A stretch of DNA of 64,000 nt from Schistosoma haematobium (Eukaryota; Platyhelminthes; Trematoda; Strigeidida; Schistosomatidae), in the NCBI RefSeq assembly GCF_000699445.3, contig NC_067201.1, positions 12,641,501 to 12,705,500 of the forward strand, read 5' to 3'. Both the position numbers and the translations under genes were made by a program. Below the pieces are notes generated by a model that saw only the letters and a list, made by a program, of their open reading frames with translations, was not told where the DNA came from and searched no databases. Positions 34,701-49,700 of the stretch are shown piece after piece (the first letter of the stretch is position 1; every line of letters starts with the position of its first letter).

Positions 34701-37700
34701 AACCAATCCACGAAATTGTTTTCTTTTACTCTTATGATTAATTTAATTTTATATAAATCAGTTGGTTAGATAAATCAGACTATTATGTGTTCGTGTGTCT
34801 ATACTACGAGACCTTTTGGTAATGTATAGAGTGATAACATCTTTAACTATTTCCCATACCAAGCTACCGTGAGTTATGAAAAACAAGATTTTGCCTTTAA
34901 AGAGTTTATTTTAATACCATAGTATCTATGCACAAAAGACGTTCAATACCAGTTCAATAACACTATATACTGTCAAATTGATGATTTACCTATAGGAAGT
35001 CCATTAGGCCTAATTATGGTAGATATTTTTATGGGGTATCTTGAAACTACAGTACTTAAACAGGCGATTAGCGACACAACGGAATAGTCCATATATGTTG
35101 ATGGCACATTTGTTGTCTGCAATATTGAACAGCATGCAATCAGCCCGTTAAAACTCTTCAGTAATGTTGATCCCAATATACAATTTACTATGAAACACGA
35201 AAAGGATATCATGTTACACCATCTTGATATTGCCATACAACGTAGAGGAGACGGGACAGTTCAACGTTCGATTTATCGTAAAAGTACTTGGAATGGTCTT
35301 TACCTGAATTTCAGTAGTTTCTGTCCACTCAGTTACAAGAAAGCATTGGTCAAAACACTGTTTTATGGTGTAGAACGGATATATATCACCGAAAAACTGG
35401 GAGAAGGATTGATGAACGTCGAGAAATGCCTAAGAGACAGGACATCAGGTCGATACCTTTAAATCTTTCAAGGTGATTAATAAGCAGCCAAGCCTTAGTC
35501 TTCTGAAGTTGTTCCTATCAGGTATCAAAAACTTGATTTGTGTGTTCCAAAGGAGGTTGTTATTGATCTCTCCTTGCCTTGATGACAAATATGCCTTCGT
35601 TGCATCTTCAAAAAAAATTTTCAACTCTTCCTTTTATTTAATTACATTATAACGTCTTTTCATTTCAACTGTCTTCTAGATTAGTAATCTGGTTTTATTA
35701 ACTGAGCTTTACTCATTTTATCTTTATCAGAGTTTACACATTACGTAACCATTTGTTTCTGGCTTTTTGAACTCTTGTTACAATCAGTGTTGTAGAATGT
35801 TCTTTTGCCTAAGGTATGTACTTACAATATTCAGTTTATTAGATGTGCCTACACTTTTGCCATAGTATAACGATTTCTTTAAAATAATATCCGACTAAAC
35901 TCTTTCACGTAACTGATTTAAACCCATTTTGTGATTATGTTTTTAAATATCACAGGTTGTAAGCGGCTGACGAGAACCAAATGAAATAAACTGATTGAGA
36001 TCATTAATCGGTTGATGTTAGACCGTCATTGCGAACTTGGAAGCACTGGACGGCCGTCTCGTCTTATTATGGAACTCCTCAACAGTGCGCATCCACGATC
36101 CCGCTCGCGAAATAAATTCATTCTATTCTGTTAGAATCTTTGTTCTTGATGATAAAAGGAAATATATGTATGAAAAATCTGGAGTTGTAAACAGAAATTG
36201 AATTAATCTCCACTGAATAAAAATAACCTAACTACTAAAGATCTTACCTCATGAATTTTACTTTAAGGATCTTAAGCTAAACTGAATAAAACTCAGCATA
36301 TTTTGTTCATACATCTCGTTCGTAAATAGATTTAGACAAGAGACAATTAAAGTTAATTTTTTGAAATGCATTCAAGAGTTATATATATATTAGGGCATTC
36401 CTTAATATTTGTTGGTAATAATTTTAGACTGAACAGGAATAGCAAGATTTGTGAAATATGATGAATCGATTGTATACCATGGTTTCTTATCAATAGTCAA
36501 GGCAGCTCAAATTTACAAAAGATTATCTAATTTCCTTGGAATCATGAACCAATCAATATTAAACTACGATTGGAAGTCTGGATGTACTGAACGGCTGTGT
36601 CGTCCAAGTATATGACTCCTAAAAAGTTCGTGTCCATGATTCCATATGCGCGGATCGAATCCCTGGCCTGTTTTCAACGTAAGCGCTTAATCACTAGACC
36701 ACAGAGTCAGCATTCCACGATGTTAATGTCTAACTTCGATCAATACACGAGAATGAGCAACTATCACTTTCTTCGGTTGGTAACTGTCTTACAAATGACA
36801 CGACTATTCAGTGCTTCCAGGTTTTCACTTGCGGTCTAACCTAGATCGAATCATAATTTCAATGAAATTTAATAATCTTCACAACCCCTTACTGACAATA
36901 ATCTTATTCTAAAGAGTTGAAATGGATGTTTGAAATGCAACTAAAAATCATAAAAAAAGGAACAAAACACAAAATATATGATTAAACATAATTTAGATTA
37001 ACGCTTAAAATTAATACTTATAGTACCTCGTAGAAAGGATTGTGAGGAGTCCCATACTAAGACGATACGGCCATCCATTGTTTCCAAGTTTTCAATGGTG
37101 ATCTAACATTAATCGATTCGTGATCTCAATCAAAATCTTAACCATCTCCACAACCTCATATTGGTTATGACAACAGTTACTGATAATCACAGTAAAGAGA
37201 ATAGGGATTACGTAATCGTAATAACAAAATAACAAAATGACCGTATAGTTATGAGTTTAGGGGTTGTGGAGATTGTTAAGTTTTTGACTGAAATCATGAG
37301 TCCATTGAAACTAGATCACCATGGAAAAGCCATCCAGTGCTTCCAGGTTTTCCATGGTGATCTAGCTTCAATTAACTCATGATTTCAATCAAAGATCGTA
37401 TAATTACTCAACACAATTATCATACAAATCAAATTAACTTGTAAAACATGAAAAGAAAATTATGAAAAAGAAAATAAAAGTTAAGACATTATTGAAGATT
37501 AATTAATAATAATCATTTTCAAAATGGGATAAAAAAAGTTTATTTCCTTTTAATACTGTATGCATAAATCAAGTCGAAAGCATTAGTGACCTTTCTAAAA
37601 AATACATAAAGTACTAATTGTTTGTTATTAATTTTTAACGGTCAATATTGATGTTTACTTTATATTCATGAAGTATTACATATATATATATATAATATCA

Positions 37701-40700
37701 ACATCTCTTCTATTAGGTATTATTATTTTTCAACATGTAAATATGCATCAATCTTACTTACTTAGGGGCCCTCAAATGCCCTGGTACGGCCGAGAGTGGG
37801 GAGAGTCTGCTCTCCATCTCGAAATGCTCTCACATGGCCACGCGTATATAGCCTCCGCCAGGGAAGTCCTACTCATTGCCTTCTCGTGGCGGGGTAATGT
37901 TTCCGAAGATAAGAGGAGGAAAAGCGAATGTCCGGCGCTTTAACCGAATCCTAAACCAATGGTGCACATAGGCACCAGTATCCTGAAGGAACAAATGGCG
38001 TGTGAACCAATCGTTGGTCACCGGCTACCATGGGACTGCATCTCCTTACGATGCTCCACTGCCTTGTGGGTCAGACCTTTAGGTCAAAGGCTCGGGGTGT
38101 GGCCACCTGCTTCGGTTTGGGCACCCAGGCAGTATCTCAGCTCTCACACAAATCAAATGAGATTTGTGTGGCGCATATGTATTTGGTGCCTCCTTGTACC
38201 AATATCTATGTGTTAAAATAATAATAATAATACTTAGGGCCTGTTACCCCTCGTGAAGGAGCATAGGTCGTCCACCAGCACTCTTCATCCAACTCTGTCC
38301 TGGGCAATCTTTTCCAGTTGTTGTTCATCCTTTTCATATTCGATGCTATTTCCCGACGTAATGTGTTCTTTGTCCTTTGTCTTTTCCGTTTCCCTTCAGG
38401 ATTCCAAGTTAAGGTTTGCCTCGTGATGCAGTTTGATGATTTATACATCAATCTTAAACATATTTTCTATTCTATTCATATTTTCATCATTTTCCATCCC
38501 ATTTCATTAAAATGAAGTATATTAAACTTTTACTTAATCCGTAAAATATTAAATTGTTTGTCATTGATACGAAGCTCTGAAATAAAATATTACTGTAGTG
38601 AAGGACAATACAGGTAAGGACAACTGATTATATTTCGCACAAAATTACAGATTTATTTGATAAAATAGAAAAATCATACCTCAATACTTCATTGACAAAA
38701 AATATTCATTAATTGTCTCAGACTTCATTGTTCCTGCATTTCCATACCAATTGCTTTCTGTTCCCGTTCTTCACTCCTTGATATTCTCAACATTCTATTA
38801 CCAAACTTTCTATTCCTGACTAGAGTTATATACTACTTATGTCAATATAAGTAACACATACCACATTACCATTTTATTTTTCCTGTTTAAATTTATCAAT
38901 GAATCAAATTGTAAGTAATAATTTGTTTTATTTCATTACACATGGTATTAACTGATACAGGTATAATTAAGTTGATACGGAAAGCAATTTCACTAATGAC
39001 GATTAGAGATATGAGGTTAAATTGTCTTAAAATGATGTAATTCATTCAGTTTCAGGATATTTGACCAATACAATGTGAAACAGGAAATAGAAACCATGAA
39101 TTCTTAATAGAAGGACTAGAATTATTTCCAATGCCATTATACAGCAACTTCAGTTGTTTACAACTAGAAACAAGGCAAAATAGAGAGCACAGAAAAACAA
39201 CAGAGAAAATCACTGTGATATGTTTATCATTCTATAAGTACTTAGTTGTTTTATGATCGACTGGTAGAGATTGATATTATTTAAACTGATTATATTGATC
39301 GGGCACAATTTAAATATAGAATTTCTTCCAAAAATGCCCTATTAAAGCAGAAGGCGGGGAGAGTCCACTCTCGCTCACGAAATGTTCTTACTTAGCCAAG
39401 TGTATACAGCCACTGAGAAGGGAAGTCCTACTCACTGCTTTCTTGAGGTGGGGATTACTTAGTTCCTTACGCCTGTTACTCCTGGCTCAGGAGCATAGGC
39501 CGCTCATTAGCATTCTACATCCAACGCTGTCCTGGATGATACTTTCCAGTTCTTTCCAGTTGTTATTCATCCTATTTATATCTGCTTCCAACTCCCGAGT
39601 CAATGTGTTCTTTGGTCTTTCACTTTTCTTTTTGCCTCAGGATTCAGAGTTACGACATGCCCCGTGATGCAGTTTGATGGTTTCCACAAGATATGTCCTA
39701 TCCGCTTCTAGACTCTTTTCCTAGCTTCCTCCTCACCCGAAAGCTGGTTTGTTCTCTCCCATAGTAGGCCGTTGCTGATGATAGCCGGTCAACGGATATT
39801 CAGTATACTACGTAGACAATTGTTTATAAATACTTGTACATTTTTGATCATGGTTGTGATATTTCTCAAAGATTCAGCTTCGTACACTATAACTCACTGT
39901 CTTGATGTTCGTATTAAAGATTGTGACTTTGATATTGGTTGTTGTTTTGAGTTCCATATGTTCTCCAACTGTAGGAATGTTGTCCCTGCCTTGTCAATTT
40001 CGGCCTTTACGTCTGCATCAAATCCTCCTCGATCGTCGATGATTCTACCCAGATGCGTGAAATATCCCACATCTTCCATAGTTTCTCTATCAAGTGTGAT
40101 TGGGTTAGTGTACTCTGTGTTGAATTTGAAAGTGTTGCTTTTTCCCTTGTGTATGTTTAGGCCTGCTGGTGCAGAGACTACTACTAAATTGCATATCTTG
40201 ACCTGCATTTGTTGATATGTATGGGATAGAAGAGCCAGGTCATCTGCGAAGTCCAAATCGTCTAGTTGCATCCAACATGTCCATTTTATTCTGTGCTTCC
40301 TCCCAGATGTCGAGGTTTTCATAATCCAGTCAACCACTAGAAGAAAGACAAAGGACGGGTAATCAGTCTTGTGTGACTTCGGTCTTTACTTGGAATGCGT
40401 CTGTCAGCTGTCCTCCATGCACCACTTTGCAGTATAGGCCGTCGTATGAATTCCGCATGATGTTGACGGTTTTCTCAAGTACTTTATAGTGTCAAAGAAA
40501 TTCCCATAATGTTTCCTATCCACACTGTCAAATGCTTTCTCTTAGTCAATCGACTTGATGTGTAGTGACGAGGTTCATTCAATTGATTGTTCAAAGATGA
40601 CCCGTAGTGTCGTGATTTGGTTTGTGCACGACTGATCCTTACGGAATCCAGCTTATTGATCTCGAAGTTGAGTGTTTACTGAGTCTTTCATCCAGTTCAG

Positions 40701-43700
40701 CAACACTGTTGAAAAACTTTCCTTTAGTGCATCGGTTGGTATATTGTCAAGTCCTGTTGCTTTCCCACTCTTCATTTGTCTGATGCCCATCCTGACTTCT
40801 TCCGTCGTTGGTGGAGTGAGATCTATAGCAACGTCTAGGTGTGCTGCTTCGACATCCGCGGATTCAATGGAGCTGGTCAATTCAAGAGTTCCTCACACTG
40901 TTCCATCCAGATGTTCCTCTGTCCTTGAATTTCAGTGATTGGCTTACCTTCTTTGTCCTTGATCGGTATCTCTGATCTACTATATTTACCTGTCAATTAC
41001 TTCGTCGTGTCATATAGTTGCTTCATATTTCCTTCTCTTGCAGATTTTTAAACTGTCGTTGCTAGCTCTTCTATATATTTTTGCTTGTCGGCTTTAATGC
41101 TCTTCTTCACTTGCTGGTTTGCTTCTGTGTATTCAACTCGTGCCTCGACTTCCTCTGCTCTTGTTCGGCTTTTGTTAATTGCTGTCTTCTTGTTCTTCTT
41201 TTCTTCAATCTTGTCCAGGGTTCCGACAGATATCCATTGATTATGATTATGCTTATTGCAACCTAGAACCTCCTGACATGTTGAAGTTGGTGCTTCTTTC
41301 ATACCTTTCCAGTTGTCCTCCATAGTAGTTTCCTCTTCGCTGAATAGATCCTGTAAGGCTTGGAACCTGTTGTCGAGAGTTACCTTGAATTCGTTGAGTT
41401 TACCAGTATGCCGAATGAAGGCTGTATTGAACCTTTGTAATCCTGTTTGTTCAGTTGCCCAATGCTTTTTTAGTTTCAGTTTCATCTTGGTCAAAATCAG
41501 TTGGTGGTGATCAGAAACTATGTCAGCTCCTCTCCTGGTTCTCACGTCTTCCACTGACCATGTGAATTTTTTACCTATGGAAACATGATCAGTCTGTTTC
41601 TTCGTGGTATGGTCCAGTGAGATTCATGTGGCTTTATGTATGCATTTGTGTGGGAATATTGTTCCATCTATAACCAATTTGTTGAATGCACATAGATTTG
41701 CAAATCTATACCCATTCTCATTTCTTTCTTCGGTGAGTCTATAATTTATGGACGACCTATGAGCAGTGCTAAAGTGACCTTGAGAGCATCTACCTAATAA
41801 CTAGGACCAAATAAGGGTTATAAACCAATGCAAGCAATTAAAATTATGATTTACAGTTGATGATTAAGGTTAGAAATTAGATTCAGGGTTTTGATCACAA
41901 ACTGACATCAGCTATAATGCCAAAACTCTATTTATCCGAATGTATGAATGAATTTCGATCTGAAATCCGAGACCTGTTATATTATACGTGATTGTTTCGT
42001 CCATAAATTGTAGTCTCGCCCTTTCTCCTAGTTCATGTTGTTCCATGATATCTCCATAAACGTTGTTGTTCATTCCGATTTTGGCGTTTAGATCTCCCAA
42101 CAGGATTATCAGGTCCTTTCCTGAGCACTTCGCTATGATCGATTGCAGCCTCTCATATAACTCATCTTTATCGTCGTCATTCCTATTATTGGTGGGTGCA
42201 CAACATTGGATAACATCCATTCATCGGTCAAAGTCTAGCGTATTGGCCTCCTAATAAAACTATATGCTTCGGTTTGAGAGCTCGGACAGTATTCCAGACC
42301 TCACACATATCGAACGTCGAAATGTGACACATATCTGCATATATCTGGTGCCTCCTTGTACTAATGCCTATGTGTTTAAATAAATAAATAAACTATCTGC
42401 AAGGAAAGTTTAAAAGATATGTTCATTAAAAATGATGGTCAAACCGTTAAGGCTTATATAATTTCACTATTGGTATGGGATATACCCTATACTAATCCAC
42501 AATGTTACAGTATTAAATCAACTCAACTTATTATTTTCAAAGATGAAGATTTCACAACAAATAAAAACAAAAGATTTTCTTTCTTTTAAGACATTTTTCG
42601 ACATATAACAAATTGTACCAAGAGTGTATGACATCGATTGTTATTTCAGTTGCATATGTACTACTCATTCTAACTGGATGATCGAAGAGAAGAAAGGGGA
42701 CCAATATTCAATGTCTTTACCTGTTGGTTGAAAATTAAGTAATTCAACTAGAGAGCCATAATTGCAACTCACAATATGTATATTTATATACCGTTCAAGA
42801 GGGTAATTTATTGAAGTATAGTTTAAATATCATAGTTCTAACCTATGATGCAACTTCACAGATACCAAAAACCTTGACAAATTAGACCAAATTATAGATA
42901 TTATAGATTTTCTTAAAGAAGAAAGATAAATACATAGAGTTGAGAAAGATAGGGTTTTCAGTACTCTACGCAAATACGACAAATAATTTACACTTCATAT
43001 GAAAAAGTGATATTTGTGTATAATGCCGTTGTGTATCAAGATTTACATTGAATATTTAATTGTTTATGCAACATAAAGAAATCCGAAATGAATTTTCGCA
43101 GTTCCTAATTGATTTGTTAGGTAGAAGTGACACTTCATTTGTTGTCTGATAAACTATTCATAGTTATAGTTTAATGTGTATTATGAACTTTTCTTAGTTA
43201 AACTACCAATCGAAACCAGGAAGTACTGGTTGGGTGTGTTATCGTAGAACTAGACTCCTCAACAGTTCACATCTACGACTCCATAAAGAATCTAAATCAA
43301 AACCTTTAGATCTCTCAATTAAGCTGTAACCTTAGAATCACTTATTTATAAATATAAATTCAAGTCAATTCGCAATTTTACACAACTACCTTTCAATGTC
43401 ATAAGTAGGCAACTGCCTCATAGTTTTTCAGTAAAATTCTTTACTAGAGCGAAACATATATCCAGAGCATCTGAGTTTTTTTTAAATAATTGTCTAATTA
43501 ACATCAATCCATGATGTAAACAATAAAATTCAGTAATTTTCACAAGCTCCTTATAATAATCATGGTATAGTGACTGGATTATATCATCACATAAATCATA
43601 GTTCTGATTATATTATGTAAATATAATGAAATAGTTGAACTGTAATTCTGTTATTTCATAAACGATCAACTGGAATAAAATATTACTTAGTTGAATTCAA

Positions 43701-46700
43701 CTGATCAGTTCGTTGTATCTTTCTTCATTGAAGATATAGAAATTACACTTCATCATTCTATAATCTGATTTTTATCCATGACGTTGGATATCATCGTTAT
43801 TTTGTATATAACTGTTGCAGTTCAATACACATATTCATTGAATTGTACTTATTCACTAGTTTGTCGACACAATATAAACAATATACATTTATAATATATT
43901 ATCATTGAGAAGAGGACAATATTTAATGTGGTTTAACCTAATAATATTGTAAAATGTAAACATGCATAACATTAGTATCCGAAGGGGTTTTGTGGATATT
44001 ATAGTACTTTTAATAGTTAAGATCATGGGTCAATTGAAGCTAGACAACCATAGAAAGCTTAGGAGCACTGGACAGTCGTTTCGTCCTATTGTGAAACTCG
44101 TCGGTAGTGCGCATCCACGACCTCGCCTCACGAGATCCGAACCCAGGACCTATCGGTGTCGCGCGCGAACGCCTAACCTCTAGACCACTGAGCCGACAGG
44201 CATCCAATGGTGTTATGTCTAACTTCAACTAATCCACAAAATCGAGCGACACATCCATCAATGAGTTAATATCTCACAACAGACCCGGTTGAACTTCACT
44301 GGTCACTGCTTCCATGATGGTCTAGCTTCAACTGATTCATGATGTCAACTATTAAAATCCATAACATTGTTGATTATTTCCTACCAAGCACAGTTCATGT
44401 TCAATGTATTGAAATACGACTATGTATTAGAAGAAAAATAAATAAGACATTATTTATTAATAATGGTTGAATTAATTATGGATTTATTTATTAATGCATA
44501 GTGAAGTCATCATCTTCAATTTTATATTCTACCTTTCATTTAATCAATATCAATCTTCAATCACTTCTGATAAGTAATAGGTAACCAATTTTACCGAATT
44601 TCTAACAAATGATCACATCAGTGTTCATTTGATGCATAACATATGTAGAAGGTAAATGTAACTTCATAAGTTTTGGAGTAATGTATGCTATTTATACTGA
44701 CGGATATAAGTAGTATGTAGCCGCAATCGGAAATGGAATGCCTGGCAGAAGTGGACTGAATTGAACAGAATATATAGAAGAACAAAGAGTAATTGTAATA
44801 AAAACAGGATTGGACGAATATTAAAGCGTATAAAGGACAATTGAATTTTGTAAGAAATAATGCAAAGAAGATGTGCAAATGATTTACTTAATGTATGATT
44901 TTCACATTTTTATTGTATAATACAAAAATATTTTAGCTTCGATGAAAACAAGCTTCAAAACCTTTTTTTCTTTTTTTTGCATTTTTCAGACCAACCGCCA
45001 GTGAAACTGCCCAATCCAAATATATTTACATTAAAAGTTGCCGAAGAAATTGATCCAACTCATATAAGCCGAGTTACTCTTCATGTCGAGGTGAATAATT
45101 AAATATTTCATTTCATAATTTATGATAATCCATCGGAATACTCTAAAAAAACATCATTACCCAAATTCATTTTGTATTGTTTATTTGAATTTTCTCATTG
45201 ATATTTAGGACTGTAGTTGATCAGTCCTTTATTGGTATACGTGCATCCTGTACGGATTGACTCGATATTGCCTTAAGTCATAAGTATTCTAACCAAGGAT
45301 GCATGATGGCTAGCAGTGGAATCCAAGACGCGCGTTTTGTCCTACTTGAGACTGGTCAGCTGGATGTACCTGCAACTTACAGTTGATGTTCACTCTGGGA
45401 CTCGAACCCAATACCTTTCGCTTCGATCGTCATCACATTATCCACTTACCTACTGGGTCCTGATAGCTATTACTAAGGCAATATGCACAGTGAGCACATA
45501 TGCCAATAAGGGACTGATTAATTGGAGTCCTAAACATCAATCGGAAAATTCAAACAAACAAAATGAATGTAAACTTCACCCCACTGCACAAACAAGTGGC
45601 TATCAGTATTCAGTAGCTAAGTGGATAACGCGATGACGTTTGAAGCTAACTATGCTGGATTCGAGTGCCGGAGTGGAAATCAACTCTGGGATGCAGATAT
45701 ATCCAGCTGATGAGTCTCAATTAGGACGAGACGCGCGTCTAACCACCATTTATTCTTTTGTTTAATATTACAAAAAGCTTGAATTTAATGATTGAAATAT
45801 CACAGTTGAAATAGAACTTTAAAAGTACTTTCTGGATACATTACAAATGATAAAAAATAGTACCGTATGATGTCATCATTTGTTGAAGTTATACACTATC
45901 AAATGCTTGACCAAATCATTTATAATCTGAATTAAGTTTATTCGTTCTAAATATATGAAAGTTAAATTGGTAAAATAACATTGAAATACCTGGAAAATTA
46001 AGATATCGATCAATAATGAGAAACAATCTACCATGTTTTTCAATAACTATTCATCTCATTTGTTTAAGTGAAATATTTTCCTAATTGATGAATATCACAT
46101 TAAATAAACGATGATTATTATTTATTTCAGTAATGACAAAGTAATATTTGATGTTACACTGAGTAGTATGTTTAATAAATCGAAGAATAATGATGATGGT
46201 GAATTTCCTTTGTTGTTTATGATGGTAAAAATCGAAAAAAAGAAAACTCGGTTAATTGGATGTTACTCATTATTGAATATTGGGGGAAACAAAAATCCTT
46301 ACACTAATCAATGGTTATTAGCTTTAATGCTGAATTAGAAAATAATTTTACGTGATGTAGTAAGCAGTGAAAGGAAAGTCAACAATGTTTCAATATAATG
46401 TGTAGTTTAAAAAAAACAGGTTATTGTTACGTAATTAGAAATGATGATGCAATCGATATTTTATTGATTTTCAGTCACTAAACAATGACATTCAACAGTT
46501 CAATCCATACAAATAATAAATGATTGGCGAAATCGTTTGGTTTTCTTCATAATAATAAAATCAGAATTCTAAGTTAACATACTACAACAGATTCAAGGAA
46601 GTAAGGAACTAGAATATTTTGAGGGTTAAGGTTTGCGGAGATTACTTAATTTCAAATTTTACATCATAAATTGATCTATTTCGAAACAATCATTGAAAGA

Positions 46701-49700
46701 TGAGGAGTATTGGAAAGAAGTTCGATCCTTATGCAGGATTCTAAGGCAGTGAATATTGTTTCACGAACTGATTGGTGTTTGAAATGTAAAACACTGGAGT
46801 TTAATTCAACTGATTCACTCTATTTTGGCTACACCAATATTTAAGAGGTTCAAGTCTGCACATAGCGGTAGGTGAATGCTTCAAAATAATTGCGAATTAG
46901 ATTGAAAAACGTGTAGAATTTTATCAGATACTCAATAGTTCAATATGTCAGTTAATCATGTAAACTTACTATAAATGTTGCCCTTCGTAAATATTTGAAA
47001 GTAATCCATAAAATGTTTTCTAATTGTTAATCCTTAAGGCTCTTAGCCTTCAGATCACTGAGTTAACATGAAATGGTTTGCATTTTTTACCTCGGTCAGT
47101 TGGCGCCATTACCCAACCATCTGATACTAATGCTGGGTGACTGGCTTGTTCGCTACATGACTGAATTTCACTGGTCACAGAAATAACATGAATCGATTGA
47201 AGTTAAAAATTTAAACAATTGGATGTCAATGTAGTGTTATAAAGGTTGAGTTCTTTCTTCATGACATGATTATCCTCGGGTTCAATAACTTGAAGGGTTA
47301 TGGATATGCATTATTAAAAGATCTCAATGGTTCTTTAGACAGTGTCAGTTTTTGAGGTAAACCACGTAACCTGAATGTATCACAGAATCTAGTTATTTAC
47401 CACTAATATTTCAATATCACAATTTTTTCATCGTTCTCAAAAGATTCAATGAACAAAAATCTATTTCCTTTGCCTCACTTATAAACAATCCTTAGGCTTT
47501 TCTCATAATTAAAATTGTTCACTGATTAAGAGTTAGCAAAGAATACTTGAATTGAGTATTCACTTCAATGACAGATGAACTACTCATAGCTATATTACAA
47601 TGTACATTATGAACTGACCTTAATTAGTCAGCCATTGGAAATTTGAATGCACTACAGTGTTTTTCAATCCTAAAATGGGACTCAACAACAGTTTATATGC
47701 ACGACCCCACCACAGATCGAGCTTAAAACCTCGGGTAAACACAGGACTACTTGGTTTTTATGACCACCGAGTTATCATTCAATGCTTTATACGTTTAACT
47801 TCATATGACTGGATTTATAATAAAACGAAGTACATTTCATTAACATTGATAGGGAACTGCCTCACAATTAGCATGACCGAACTCTAATAATCAGGATATT
47901 TTTTAAATCAGATCATCCAGTAAGGTGTAAGGAAACGGTTTATTAAATAAATAAACTGGATTATCAGTGTAAAATTGGGTGACTATAATATGGTGTTAAA
48001 GAAACCAATCTCCATCAATTAAGTTTAACAAGTCTCTAAACATCTCAAAACATTTTGCAGTAAAAGTGAATAATTTTGTATGTTAGAATTGGAAAGATTT
48101 TTATGGATTGTTTTCCCCCTCTAAATGTTTCAGGACTGGCCTGTGTCAACACTTGAACTAAGAATGGGGAGTGAAGTAGTCGAATGCATCGACAAATTCA
48201 CTTATCTTGGAAGTTTGATCAGCCCTAATGGGTTAGTGTCTGGAGAAATCTGTGCACGGATTCAAAAAGTTGTTTTGGCTTTTGCCAACTTACGTCACAT
48301 ATGGTGAAGGCGAGATATCCGTCTATCAATAAAGTGACGAGTATACTGCACAGCAGTTTGTTCTGCTCTAATTTACGACTGCGAAACGTGACCAGTAAGG
48401 GTAAAGGATAATAATGAGTTACTAGTATCTGATCACAGATATCTTAGAAATATTGTCAGTATCTGTTCGGATCACCGGATAAGTAATAATGGGGTTAGAC
48501 GCAGGGTATTGAAGAATGGTGGTAAATCAATTGGTGAGATTGTAAACCTTCATCAACTAAGATGGTTGAGCGACGTATTACGCATGCCCGACCACCGATT
48601 ACCACGGCTTGTGATGCTGACTAGTGTTGGAGACGGTAGAAAGAATGTTAGGGGCGGCCAAATCAAAACGTAGCATCAATCCATAAAGCCACTAACTTCT
48701 GGTCTGAGCCATGTTGATAGATGCAGATTACTTGGTTGGGGTCCGCGCGACTACCGTAACCAGTGGTTGGAGACTGGGTGACATGGCTCAGAATCGGTCA
48801 CAATGGCGTAAGTGTATACACTTTGTCTTCCCTTAAACCGTGAGATTGAAATTACTTTATACCCTTCTTTCTACGCACTAATTCTTTCTTCCTGTATTAT
48901 ATCCTTATACACAATATATCCTATCATTGAAGTAACTACTCCTATGGGGTTGGTATTCATCTGGTTGTGCTAATGAGTTGTGGTAACTTGAACCGATGCA
49001 TATATGTGCCTGGTTCAACGTTGTAGCTGACTGAATTCAAATGTTTAAGAAAGTCAATATTTATAGTTAATTTACGCGATAGACTGACATATTGAACTAT
49101 CGAGTATCCAATGAAATTCTACATGTTTTTCAATCTAATTCGCAATTATTTTGAAGCATTCACCTACCGCTGTGTGCAGACTTGAACCTCTTAAATATTG
49201 GTGTAGCCAAAATAGAGTGAATCAGTTGAATTAAACTCCAGTGTTTTACATTTTAAACATCAGTCAGTTCAAGAAACAGTGCGATTCGCACCTAATATTA
49301 TCATCATTGGTTTATTGATTGACAACTAACGTAATCTTTACAGGTTTTGGATTTTCCTACGAATAATAAAATAATCACTTTGAAGCCAAGTCCTAGGTGA
49401 ATATATGAACATTATGTAAATTGATGTTTGATGTATTTGAAATTTACCTTATTTCTCAATGATTACTTAGATCATATTATTCTGTAATTAAAGCAATCTT
49501 CAAAATTGAACACATCTCAGTGATTCCTCATATCTGAAGGTTTTTCTCAATATTAGAACAGATGAAATAGCCTAAAGTTGAAAAAAATACAATGATTTTA
49601 TTTCAAAACATTTCGTGAATATTAGTTTACCTCTTAGATTGTATTCATCATAGATTGATCTCAGTTGAAGTATCATTGAAAAATAGAATGCTCTGTACAG

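Larger units (their letters stand above)
31708..44989 (+). other. Intron 1 of the activin-like gene (13.3 kb)
   Basis: Donor GTAAGT at 31708; acceptor with a long T tract (TTTTTTTTGCATTTTTCAG) ending at 44989. It holds the LINE-SINE chimera, several SINE-2 copies and dimers, a Penelope-like remnant, repeat D, and a nested RTE with a MITE. No further exon with matching phase was found. Confidence 0.85.

Noticed and set aside
35950..35990. CTGACGAG followed by AAATGAAAT as a Penelope hammerhead
   Set aside because: No stem II can be drawn between the two strands, so this is probably a chance match.
37668..38216. Overlapping frames of 85 and 91 codons
   Set aside because: They lie in repeat D; the other copy at 20121-20600 has no matching open frame, so coding is unlikely.
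46111..46338. Candidate exon after TTTATTTCAG encoding [20 protein letters not shown] in intron 2 of the activin-like gene
   Set aside because: Its open frame needs a phase-2 junction, while exons 2 and 3 join in phase 0. In phase 0 it starts with a stop (TAA). The exon 2 to exon 3 protein reads continuously without it.
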